A DNA stretch of 64,000 bases from an uncultured Fidelibacterota bacterium (GTDB lineage: Bacteria > Fidelibacterota > Marinisomatia > Marinisomatales > UBA1611). The position numbers and the translations under genes were made by a program. Positions 19,079 to 27,376 of the stretch are shown in pieces. The notes beneath the pieces were generated by a model. The model did no database searches. It saw only the letters and a list, made by a program, of their open reading frames with translations, and was not told the origin of the DNA. Positions within the stretch are counted from its first letter, which is position 1, and every line of letters begins with the position of its first letter. The DNA lies in contig CACEUX010000001.1 of NCBI GenBank assembly GCA_902562835.1, positions 1-64,000 on the forward strand. The letters are read 5' to 3'.

Positions 19079-20887
19079 TTATTCGCTACTTTCTTCTTCA
19101 TCTCCGCCGCTATCGCCACCTGATGACTCTTCGGGTTCGGGAGAGGGCGCTTCAGGAGCGGGTTGCTCAAGCCACTCTTTAACAATAGTAGATGTCCTTG
19201 TAGGCTGGCCAACACTCATAGAAACGACAGATTTTCGTATATCATCTATTTCACTTTTTAAAACATTTGGATCATCTTCAAGCGAATGCTGCTCGCCATC
19301 ATTTTCCTCTGATGATACGATATCTTCAGAAGTAGTTTCAGCAGCGACCTCTTCTTCTTTTACTTCTGGCTTCTCTGATGGCTCCTTTGGTTTTTGTTCC
19401 TCCTCTTTCTTTTCTTCCTTCTGCTCTTGTTGAGCAGCAGGTTTTTTCTTTTTTCTTCTCTTTCTGGGCCTAGGAGGAGGATAAGGAGGATAGGGCATTG
19501 GCGGATAGGCTTGCTGTGGCCCTGACCTACGTTGTAGAACCATCATTGCAATAAGCGCAGCTATCACGGCACCAAATGCAAATAACATAATTGTCTTAGT
19601 ATCCAATCCTGAAGAAGTTTCAGCTTCGAGAGCATCTAAGTCAGCTTGGACCGCATCTAGAGCTGCAATTTTTTCTGCTATTAACGAGTCCCTTTCTGCT
19701 TTCTCTTTTTCACGTTCTTGTAGTTCTGCTTCTATCTGAGCCTGCGCTTGATTTTGCGCTTCTAGAGAATCCTGCAACATTGCTTGGAGTAACATCTTTC
19801 TTAGGCTTTGCAATTCATTATCAAGCATTGCAAATCGAGTGGAGTCTAATGCGGTTGCTTTTGCTTTTTCTGTAGACTGGTTTACTGCTAGCATATCTTT
19901 TAAGGCATTAATTTCTGATTCCAGTTTAGAATTTCTAATCGAGTCTTTCCTGGATAGTTCTCTTTTCTCATATTCAGCAGCTTCTTGTAAACGCTTTTTA
20001 TCTAGTTCTTCAAGCTGGGTCTCTAAAAGGGCAAGGTCTTCTTCTCTTCGCACAGATATCTCTTCTTTATAATTTTCAATATCTTCTCTCCAGTTTGTGG
20101 ATTCAGATGCTCTTTTTTGTTCTAGAAGATCTATCTTTTCAGCAATATTCTTTAGCATTATTTGTTCTGCCGATCTTTGGTCTCTGCGCTCTTTAAAACT
20201 CGCTGTCATGATTGTTAGCTTATCACCACGGTCTCTATCAAATTTTGAAGCGGCCATTGTGAGCTGTCTAATATTTTCTATTAATTCGGGTGCTGCCCCC
20301 TCTTGAAGTATCAGAGATAGCTCCATACGCTTCACAATTGCTCGAGAAGGTCGCTTTCTTGAGAGAACCTTGTCTACAACATCTCTATCTTCTTCAGCAG
20401 AATCTTGTGATGGACTATCCATCGGGTCCATAGTTTTTGGAGAAATTGGATTGCTTTCAGTCAAGGGCCTTGAACTAGGTGTTTTTGGACGAACCACATC
20501 TACTTCAAAACCTGGAATAGGCAATCCAATAGAAAAACTTTCCTGCTCAGTTTGATTATCTTGAACCATTTTATTTTGAATCTTTACAAGAGCCTCTGCT
20601 GTTCTTTCTGCTGGAGAACTTTCTACCGGTTGGCTACGACCTGATTCTCGTGGTGCAAAAACTGTTATCTGCTCATTAACCTCATCAAGGATCTCCAAGT
20701 CAACATCTACATTGATCACATACTTGTGAGAGTCGATTACTTTTGAAAGAGCCTCTTTAACTCGATCTCTGATATCATTTTCGACCATTAGTTTTTGAGA
20801 GAGATATCCGCTCGCCTGCGCAGAAAGCAAGGCTACACCAATAACCACTCCAATAATGGCTTTAATATGTTTTTTACCCTTGTTCAT
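19079..20887 (-). CDS. fliF-like: FliF-like MS-ring-related protein with inserted coiled coil
   Basis: TM1; 'IRDRVKEALSKVIDSHKYVINVDVDLEI' and 'IVKRMELSLILQEGAAPELIENIRQLTMAASKFDRDRGDKLTIMTASF' resemble the FliF RBM3/YscJ_FliF_C region; coiled coil; TM2 'TIMLFAFGAVIAALIAMMVL'; tail 'IDDIRKSVVSMSVGQPTRTSTIVKEWLEQ' like the FliF FliG-binding C terminus. Confidence 0.72.
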   Translation of the reverse strand: MNKGKKHIKAIIGVVIGVALLSAQASGYLSQKLMVENDIRDRVKEALSKVIDSHKYVINVDVDLEILDEVNEQITVFAPRESGRSQPVESSPAERTAEALVKIQNKMVQDNQTEQESFSIGLPIPGFEVDVVRPKTPSSRPLTESNPISPKTMDPMDSPSQDSAEEDRDVVDKVLSRKRPSRAIVKRMELSLILQEGAAPELIENIRQLTMAASKFDRDRGDKLTIMTASFKERRDQRSAEQIMLKNIAEKIDLLEQKRASESTNWREDIENYKEEISVRREEDLALLETQLEELDKKRLQEAAEYEKRELSRKDSIRNSKLESEINALKDMLAVNQSTEKAKATALDSTRFAMLDNELQSLRKMLLQAMLQDSLEAQNQAQAQIEAELQEREKEKAERDSLIAEKIAALDAVQADLDALEAETSSGLDTKTIMLFAFGAVIAALIAMMVLQRRSGPQQAYPPMPYPPYPPPRPRKRRKKKKPAAQQEQKEEKKEEEQKPKEPSEKPEVKEEEVAAETTSEDIVSSEENDGEQHSLEDDPNVLKSEIDDIRKSVVSMSVGQPTRTSTIVKEWLEQPAPEAPSPEPEESSGGDSGGDEEESSE

Positions 20888-20931
20888 GTGAAACTCCTTG
20901 GTATGTGTTTACACTCCGCATTGTAAAGTCT

Positions 20932-21876
20932 TTAATCATCCATATAACTTGTGGCAGAACGATCTCTAAGTTCCGCATCCTTAGCCGCCTTGCCTTTTAG
21001 GCCTTTCTTTTTACCATGGTGTGGTGGATTAATAAATGTAATCTGAATTCTTCTATTTGCTGATTTTTGCTTTTTTGTAGAGTTTAATGATAAAACTGTT
21101 GGCATAATTGTTTCATTACCTTGCTTGTCTACCCTAACTATTGGATCTTCCCATGTCAATGTTAACGGATTATACATCGGGTTTGCTTTTTTTACACTAT
21201 CAATGCCCCTTGGATACCAATCGCCATATCCTGCCGCTAAAAGCCTTGGAGCTGGAACACCTTTTTCAATCATATACCTTACCACGGTTGCACCACGAGC
21301 CGCAGAAAGCTCCCAGTTACTCTTGTAGAATTTTTGCCATTTTTTTGGCATTGGGTCACTATCGGAGTGCCCAGCTACTTCAACCTGAAATGGGCTGGCT
21401 TGAATCCTTGGAATAATTTCTGTATCTAATAATTCTTCAAGCTCTTTCTTCATATCTGCCTTCCCAGATGGAAAAGCAAAATCTCCTTTGATATTCACGA
21501 TGAGACCCTTTGCACTAGTTTCAATATCAATAGGCGGGTCTCCAGCGGGATTTTCTTTTTTCATTTCTTCGATGGCTTCTTTCATCTCTTTTTTCATAGC
21601 TGCAAGATTTTTTATTGGCTCAAACTCTCCTTCTTCTTCTGCTTTCCCCTGAGCCTTTATTTTACTACCTAATGATTTCCCCTGTGAGTTTGCCATCTCC
21701 TGCAGTTTTACAGGATCCATAGTAGATATAGCCGCTAGAAGCACAAAAAAAGCAAAGAGAAGCGTCATCATATCAGCGAAAGTTCCAAACCATCCTGGAA
21801 GTCCTTCTTCAACAGAATTTACTCCTTCTTCAAAGCCTTTATTCCAGGCCTTCTTTTCTCCAGCTGTCATTCCCAT
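20932..21876 (-). CDS. motB-like: MotB-like stator protein with OmpA-like peptidoglycan-binding domain
   Basis: 'LPGWFGTFADMMTLLFAFFVLLAAIS' (MotB TM with ion-binding Asp); 'VEVAGHSDSDPMP...LSAARGATVVRYMIEKGVPAPRLLAAGYGDWYP...ANRRIQITF'. Confidence 0.92.
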   Translation of the reverse strand: MGMTAGEKKAWNKGFEEGVNSVEEGLPGWFGTFADMMTLLFAFFVLLAAISTMDPVKLQEMANSQGKSLGSKIKAQGKAEEEGEFEPIKNLAAMKKEMKEAIEEMKKENPAGDPPIDIETSAKGLIVNIKGDFAFPSGKADMKKELEELLDTEIIPRIQASPFQVEVAGHSDSDPMPKKWQKFYKSNWELSAARGATVVRYMIEKGVPAPRLLAAGYGDWYPRGIDSVKKANPMYNPLTLTWEDPIVRVDKQGNETIMPTVLSLNSTKKQKSANRRIQITFINPPHHGKKKGLKGKAAKDAELRDRSATSYMDD

Positions 21877-21881
21877 TTAGA

Positions 21882-22667
21882 CTAATCTCGTTTCCACTCC
21901 GCAGGTGGGATAAAAGAATTTAGTTTTTCTCGTACAATAATTGGATGTTTTTTCTGGTGAATGAGACGTGCTGCTTCCACAAGTAAGTTTGCAGACATGG
22001 AGGTCTGTGTGGTTTTATTTCCCATCTTTTGGGCCATAGGTAAGAAGAATAGGTTTGCAGCAACAGCACCATAAAGAGTAGTTATCAACGCTGCAGCCAT
22101 ACCACCACCAAGGTTATCAGCACCACCCTCTCCGCCAAATCCAGCCAACATAAGGACAAGACCAATAAGGGTCCCAACCATACCCCAAGCAGGAGAGAGA
22201 TCACCCATCGCTTTTAGCATATCTGTTTGAACCTTCTCACGCTTTTCGCGATATTCAATTCTTGTTTCCAAAATATCTGTTACTTCATCTAAAGAGTACC
22301 CATCTACTACCATTTGTACCCCATCTTTAAAGAAATAGGTTTTTATTGTATCAACAGATTTTTCCAAATCAGCTGGCCCTTTTCTTGCATACTCAGCAAC
22401 ATCACAAGCCTCATCTACCAATGGACCCATTTTATCATCTGCTGGTTTCAGTACAGCACCAATCGCCTTACCAAGCGCAGCTACATGATACATAGGAAAA
22501 GCTACCATGACTGAAGCTATCATTCCTCCGATTACAATGCCAAAACTTGGGATAGAAACAAAATTTCCAAAGCCACCTGCTGCACCCTCAACAAATAACG
22601 CATAGGCAATACTGCCTATCATAAAGACCATTCCTAAAACAACACCTATAATGAGAGCAATATCCAT
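21882..22667 (-). CDS. motA-like: MotA/PomA-like stator protein
   Basis: 'PSFGIVIGGMIASVMVAFPMYH', cytoplasmic loop 'AEYARKGPADLEKSVD', 'PAWGMVGTLIGLVLMLAGFGG', 'MAAALITTLYGAVAANLFFLPMAQKM'. Confidence 0.94.
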   Translation of the reverse strand: MDIALIIGVVLGMVFMIGSIAYALFVEGAAGGFGNFVSIPSFGIVIGGMIASVMVAFPMYHVAALGKAIGAVLKPADDKMGPLVDEACDVAEYARKGPADLEKSVDTIKTYFFKDGVQMVVDGYSLDEVTDILETRIEYREKREKVQTDMLKAMGDLSPAWGMVGTLIGLVLMLAGFGGEGGADNLGGGMAAALITTLYGAVAANLFFLPMAQKMGNKTTQTSMSANLLVEAARLIHQKKHPIIVREKLNSFIPPAEWKRD

Positions 22668-22671
22668 AAGG

Positions 22672-24087
22672 TCACTCCTCCATAATGCTTGTAGATTTTA
22701 ATTTATTTTCGTTCAGAGCTTTCAGAATATTACGAACATCTGTATACTCTGGATCGAGGCGCAACGCCAGATTCCAGTTTATAGTAGCTCTCTGTACATC
22801 TCCTAATTTATAGTAGATTGACCCTCTTCTGGCATATGCTAATGCTAAATCAGGATTTAATTCTAAGGCGAGGTCTACCTCTTTTAAGGCCTCTCTATAG
22901 TCCCCAGCATAGAAGAACCTTAATGATCGAGATAAGAATCTCATCGCTTCATTCATGTTTTTTTCAGAAACATTAGTTTCCAATTTAAGGGATGTTAATG
23001 AATCAGATAAAAACTTACTATTTTGTTCCATTGCATTAAGACGAACAAGTAGGTTCCTCATTTCATTATTCATTAGGGCCATAGAATCCCTAAGTGTTGA
23101 TACTGCTACATTTGCCATAGCAACAGTGGAATCTCTATGTATTGGTATGCTATCATCAAATCTTTTATTAATACCACCACTAGGCCCATATATATTGGTA
23201 GGACTAGAAGGTCCACTTTGAACTCGCTGCCTAGGGTCTCTAGGTACAGCCATATCAAGTCCCAAGGTAAAGCCTGGATGGCCAGACCAATAGCGATTGC
23301 CCCATTCTGGTAATTTTTCCATGTGGGTGAACCCTAGGTTCAGGCGGTAATCCGAGGTAAGGGGGATGCGGAGTCCCACATTGACACCTGTCCCGTCGAA
23401 TTCACCCACAATATCCATTCCACCCCGCCTTGCAAAGTACGGGGTTTTCATTAAAAAGCCTACAAATACGCCCGCATTATTTTCAGTGGAGTCAGTAATG
23501 ACAGCTCCATTAGCATCTAATAATGCTGGAAGAGTATCTGCAGCAACTGGTGCTAATCCACCAGTTCCAAAACCAAAATATGTATCAAACTTATACTCGC
23601 CCAAGTCTTTTTGACTTGATAATACAACAAAGGCAGAAAGAAGAGAGGTGTTCAAGCTAAGCATTTCTTCTGAGGTCTGTTCGCTTTGGAAAACCACATC
23701 TTGAAGACCGACTGAAACAGAGATATCATTATACTTATAAACTCGCTGTTGAAAATGAAAACCAAATTCAGCAGGAGCGTCATACTGAGACTCTTCTAGG
23801 TTACTTAACCTTGTTGTGTCTCCAGGTATAACAGCGGAAAAACCAGCACTAAACCCTTTACCAACCTCCATTTCAAAGAACGCACCTTTTGCAGTATTAA
23901 AAGGATTAAGGTTGTGATATTCAACCGATACTCCTGTTCTAAATAGATATGGGGTCTTTTTATTGCTTGATGTAGGAATGCGCATCATCAATCCTGGGCG
24001 TGTATATGCAACTCGGGTTCCTCCTATTAATAAACAAGAAAGAACCAGGGCTGAAATAATAGCAATGTGTCTGCGATTAAAATCCAT
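22672..24087 (-). CDS. Predicted outer-membrane beta-barrel protein with C-terminal TPR domain
   Basis: Hydrophobic N terminus, alternating beta-strand-rich first ~240 residues, then 'FYAGDYREALKEVDLALELNPDLALAYARRGSIYYKLGDVQRATINWNLALRLDPEY' TPRs; 4-nt gap to motA-like. Confidence 0.68.
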   Translation of the reverse strand: MDFNRRHIAIISALVLSCLLIGGTRVAYTRPGLMMRIPTSSNKKTPYLFRTGVSVEYHNLNPFNTAKGAFFEMEVGKGFSAGFSAVIPGDTTRLSNLEESQYDAPAEFGFHFQQRVYKYNDISVSVGLQDVVFQSEQTSEEMLSLNTSLLSAFVVLSSQKDLGEYKFDTYFGFGTGGLAPVAADTLPALLDANGAVITDSTENNAGVFVGFLMKTPYFARRGGMDIVGEFDGTGVNVGLRIPLTSDYRLNLGFTHMEKLPEWGNRYWSGHPGFTLGLDMAVPRDPRQRVQSGPSSPTNIYGPSGGINKRFDDSIPIHRDSTVAMANVAVSTLRDSMALMNNEMRNLLVRLNAMEQNSKFLSDSLTSLKLETNVSEKNMNEAMRFLSRSLRFFYAGDYREALKEVDLALELNPDLALAYARRGSIYYKLGDVQRATINWNLALRLDPEYTDVRNILKALNENKLKSTSIMEE

Positions 24088-24129
24088 TAAGCGATATATA
24101 ATTTTATTTTCATCTACATTAGAGAGGTA

Positions 24130-25302
24130 TTATTGATATTCTTCCCAATCTATTACATAAGAATATCCAATGAACGCTCCAAAATCCTGGGGAACATAAA
24201 GATCAAATTTACCTACGGCTCCAGGAAGAAGGCTCGCATCTGAAACAATCCCTGTGTCAAAAGTGTTATATGAACCCTTAACAAAAGTGGTCAGAGTTTT
24301 TGTTTCACCACTCCAGTTCTTCCTAAAAACAAAGTCTACTTTTACAAAATCTGCTCTACGTCCACCTATGTTTTTAATTTCACCATCAAATATTATGTTT
24401 CCCTGCCCATCCTTTTTTTCTGAAATATTACCAACCAAGACACAATTGCCAGAAAATTTTGCGCTAGCATTGCTTGCAGAGTTATTTGAAGATGTATATC
24501 GTGGTTGTGCTAGCTTAGGCATCGGTGGCGGAGTATAGCTTTCGCGTATCTGCTCTGGTACATACTCTTGCGTGTCTTCTGTAATGACATTATCGACAAT
24601 TCGCACAACCTGCGCCCTATCGACAATTAAATATCCAACCAGGGTCTCTACTTTGAGCGATTTATCATCCTGGTAAATAATCTTACCAAAAACAGTACTA
24701 CCGTTTTTTAGAATTATTTCTTTTGAATAAATAGTAAGAGGGTTAACCCACATCTTACTTAAAGCCTTTAAATCATCCATTTCCTGAGAAAGGTGTTTGA
24801 ATTCTGCAGAAAGCTTTTTTATTTCAAAGTTTAGCTCATTCAGAATGAAATCCTTACTTGGACTCCCCATTGCCTCCATGGTTTGTGGAACCGTCACTGA
24901 GATGCGCTCTGGCTGTCCGCTTGGCGCTGCCTTAACCTGAGATTCCGCAACTGGGGCACTAGGTTTTTTAGTTGAGAGCGCTATGTCTCCTATGTTTTCT
25001 TTTCCAGTTAGTGTGACAATTTTTTCTGCTGATCCCAAATTATCATGTGATGCCTGCAGCACATAATCACCCTCTTCTAACTTTTTGAATTTAAACTTCC
25101 CATTGCCGCCCGTTTTTTCTTCATCAACAACTTCGCCCCCTGAAAGCAATGTGACTATGGCCTTTTTAACCTTCTTGCCATCTGAATCAACTATCCTTCC
25201 TGATAGGGTGAGTTTTCCTTTAGCATATAGAGTGGACCCTATAAGCGTAAGGACGACTGTAGCGAGCAGTGCTCGCTTTTGTAGGCTATTAATTAGTGTC
25301 AT
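24130..25302 (-). CDS. Secreted protein with carboxypeptidase-regulatory-like N domain and FxLYD-like C domain
   Basis: 'LSGRIVDSDGKKVKKAIVTLLSGGEVVDEEKTGGNGKFKFKKLEEGDYVL'; 'GSTVFGKIIYQDDKSLKVETLVGYLIVDRAQVVRI'; 'GEIKNIGGRRADFVKVDFVFR...'. Confidence 0.65.
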   Translation of the reverse strand: MTLINSLQKRALLATVVLTLIGSTLYAKGKLTLSGRIVDSDGKKVKKAIVTLLSGGEVVDEEKTGGNGKFKFKKLEEGDYVLQASHDNLGSAEKIVTLTGKENIGDIALSTKKPSAPVAESQVKAAPSGQPERISVTVPQTMEAMGSPSKDFILNELNFEIKKLSAEFKHLSQEMDDLKALSKMWVNPLTIYSKEIILKNGSTVFGKIIYQDDKSLKVETLVGYLIVDRAQVVRIVDNVITEDTQEYVPEQIRESYTPPPMPKLAQPRYTSSNNSASNASAKFSGNCVLVGNISEKKDGQGNIIFDGEIKNIGGRRADFVKVDFVFRKNWSGETKTLTTFVKGSYNTFDTGIVSDASLLPGAVGKFDLYVPQDFGAFIGYSYVIDWEEYQ

Positions 25303-25432
25303 GTTTTACCTCGGATTATGAACACTTTTAGCAACAAAATGCGCTAAAGCTAGAGGATTTTAATGCAAAATGGGCAATGTGTCAAGAATTTATAGAATGT
25401 ATTGAATTTGATAGAAAACTATATAAAAGTGA

Positions 25433-26074
25433 TTATTTCCAAAAATCTTTTAGACGTTTTTCTCGTTCTAACGCTAGCGATAATTCCTCTTTAGTTTTTT
25501 GCATTATCTCTGGCCTCAATGAAAGGCCCAGGGCCTTTTCATATGATTCTATAATCAGATCAAAATCAGTATCTCCGATCTTATGATAAGAAAGACCAAT
25601 ATAATAATGAGCCTCCCCTAGCCGAGGTTTAAGCTGAGCGGCTTTATTATATTTTTGGATAGCATCCCAAAGCCCATTTTTATTGCCTTTTTTATAAAGA
25701 GAGTGTCCTTCTGCCAATAATAAATTGTATTGTGATAAAGTATCTCCATCAGAAAGTTTTAACGCATGTGAAAAATGAACAATAGCTGCTTCATAGTTGT
25801 TTGTCTCCAGTTCCTTACTCCCAAGTCTATTGTGTGCAAATGCCAATGACCTTGTGATCGATGGTGATAACCCATATATAGACAAAGAATCTTCTAAGGC
25901 AACTAGAGCAGCCGGGTTATTGTGAGCCATATTTTGATATTTATTACCGGCACAACTAAAAAAAGCCATAGCTAATGGAAAAAGGAGTGGCAAATAACTA
26001 ATTGATCTAACCCTCAAATAAAAAAATCTCTTTATTTTCTCTAAATGACCGGTATAGCTCTTCCATTGACTCAA
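25433..26074 (-). CDS. TPR-repeat lipoprotein
   Basis: 'YLPLLFPLAMAFFSCAG' lipobox-like; TPR motifs 'NNYEAAIVHFSHALKLSDGDTLSQYNLLLAEG'; listed start overlaps the upstream gene by 68 nt, a TTG start nearer the signal is plausible. Confidence 0.65.
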   Translation of the reverse strand: MSQWKSYTGHLEKIKRFFYLRVRSISYLPLLFPLAMAFFSCAGNKYQNMAHNNPAALVALEDSLSIYGLSPSITRSLAFAHNRLGSKELETNNYEAAIVHFSHALKLSDGDTLSQYNLLLAEGHSLYKKGNKNGLWDAIQKYNKAAQLKPRLGEAHYYIGLSYHKIGDTDFDLIIESYEKALGLSLRPEIMQKTKEELSLALEREKRLKDFWK

Positions 26075-26954
26075 TCACATAATAGCGGTCTTGTATGTTG
26101 CTATAATCAAAACAGGTCATCACTATCTCTTCAATATCATAAGGTAAAAATATAGACCGACCAGATTTCCCTTTTGCACATTCAACCACATTTGTTACCT
26201 CATCAAAAGAGGATATAATTCCCGCACCATATATCTCATATTGGATGTCATTGTGTACTCTTCTAAAATTATCAGATGCTCCATTATTTTTTAACAGGCC
26301 ATATTCATAGGTCCACCATGCAAAGTTTTGTAGTCGCTTGAGGTTATGAGTAACAAGATCGGAACCTAGCTTACGATGGTCTTTTATTATCTCATCTCCC
26401 AAAATACCAATTTCCCACATGAACTTTGCATACTCTTTGTTCATTAGAAATGGCACATGGGCTTGTATATCATGGAAAATATCTGGCTCCGGAGTATAGC
26501 CTTTATTATTTTTAATATCTGCACCAGAATATTTCTCATCAAACCTAGGTGACTTCCTAATTATCTCTGTTACAGGGAATTGTCTTTTCTTATTTATCTC
26601 AAAAAACAACTCTTCATCTAAAAATCCCGCAACCGATAATAGCGTCCACCCTGTTGAGTTTTCAAGCAATGGGGATATTGCGCTAAAATCAGGGAACATA
26701 TTATTAGGTATGGGAAGAGCTCTTAGGCCTAGTAGGTATTCACTGGAAGCGTATTGATCAAGAAGTAATTCAAGATTTTGATAGAGCTCCGCCCAGATTC
26801 TATTCTCTAGGTTGTTTACAGCATCGTAGTCTTGAGGCTTAACATACTGGTCTTCAACCCCAAATATCTTAATACCATCGATGCTGTTAGGAATCAGGTT
26901 TTGAAATAAATGGTCGTATCCTTGGGGCTTAGAAATCATATGATATTTTAACAA
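26007..26954 (-). CDS. Biopterin-dependent aromatic amino acid hydroxylase (phenylalanine 4-monooxygenase-like)
   Basis: 'YTPEPDIFHDIQAHVPFLMN' (two Fe-ligand His) and 'FAWWTYEYGLLK' (Fe-ligand Glu). Confidence 0.82.
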   Translation of the reverse strand: MLKYHMISKPQGYDHLFQNLIPNSIDGIKIFGVEDQYVKPQDYDAVNNLENRIWAELYQNLELLLDQYASSEYLLGLRALPIPNNMFPDFSAISPLLENSTGWTLLSVAGFLDEELFFEINKKRQFPVTEIIRKSPRFDEKYSGADIKNNKGYTPEPDIFHDIQAHVPFLMNKEYAKFMWEIGILGDEIIKDHRKLGSDLVTHNLKRLQNFAWWTYEYGLLKNNGASDNFRRVHNDIQYEIYGAGIISSFDEVTNVVECAKGKSGRSIFLPYDIEEIVMTCFDYSNIQDRYYVIESMEELYRSFRENKEIFLFEG

Positions 26955-26981
26955 AGTTTTTCGGAATAAAGATCATATATC

Positions 26982-27317
26982 CTACCAAAGCCATATATAG
27001 GTCACTGCCCTGTTATTGCGGCCAAAGTCTGAATCTTTAGATATGTTACAATCCGCCCTCATATCTGAGGCATTCTTATTGAAAATGTTATAGTCTTCAC
27101 CATAAATAACTGCTTGAAAGCGACCGTCTTGGTCAATGCACCATTGACGGATCAGCTCTCGCAATTTCCCAGTACCATGACCTGTAATAACTTTTATAGC
27201 GCGAACTTGGCCCTCAAAGGATGTTTGGCTTATCGTCGTTTCAAGAAGAGATTGTGCATCTTCAATACTTAGACCCGAATGGCCAATATCAAGAATTTTT
27301 AGTTTGCTACTGCTCAT
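26982..27317 (-). CDS. Smr-domain protein
   Basis: 'LDIGHSGLSIEDAQSLLETTI...RAIKVITGHGTGKLRELIRQWC'. Confidence 0.8.
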   Translation of the reverse strand: MSSSKLKILDIGHSGLSIEDAQSLLETTISQTSFEGQVRAIKVITGHGTGKLRELIRQWCIDQDGRFQAVIYGEDYNIFNKNASDMRADCNISKDSDFGRNNRAVTYIWLW

Positions 27318-27376
27318 AATCTTGCAGGAAGTTACTTGGCTTTTTAATAATTTTGTAATTCAATAAATAGGTTGTT

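Noticed and set aside
18123-22667. Zorya-type anti-phage defence (MotA/MotB-like ZorAB)
   Set aside because: The partners are FliF- and FliG-like proteins, with no ZorC/ZorD/ZorE-type helicase, nuclease or EH-signature genes, and the MotA-like protein lacks the long ZorA cytoplasmic tail.
18123-22667. Ordinary flagellar locus
   Set aside because: No export apparatus, rod, hook, flagellin or FliM/FliN genes are in the window, and the FliF-like protein lacks RBM1/RBM2. A complete set elsewhere cannot be excluded from this window alone.
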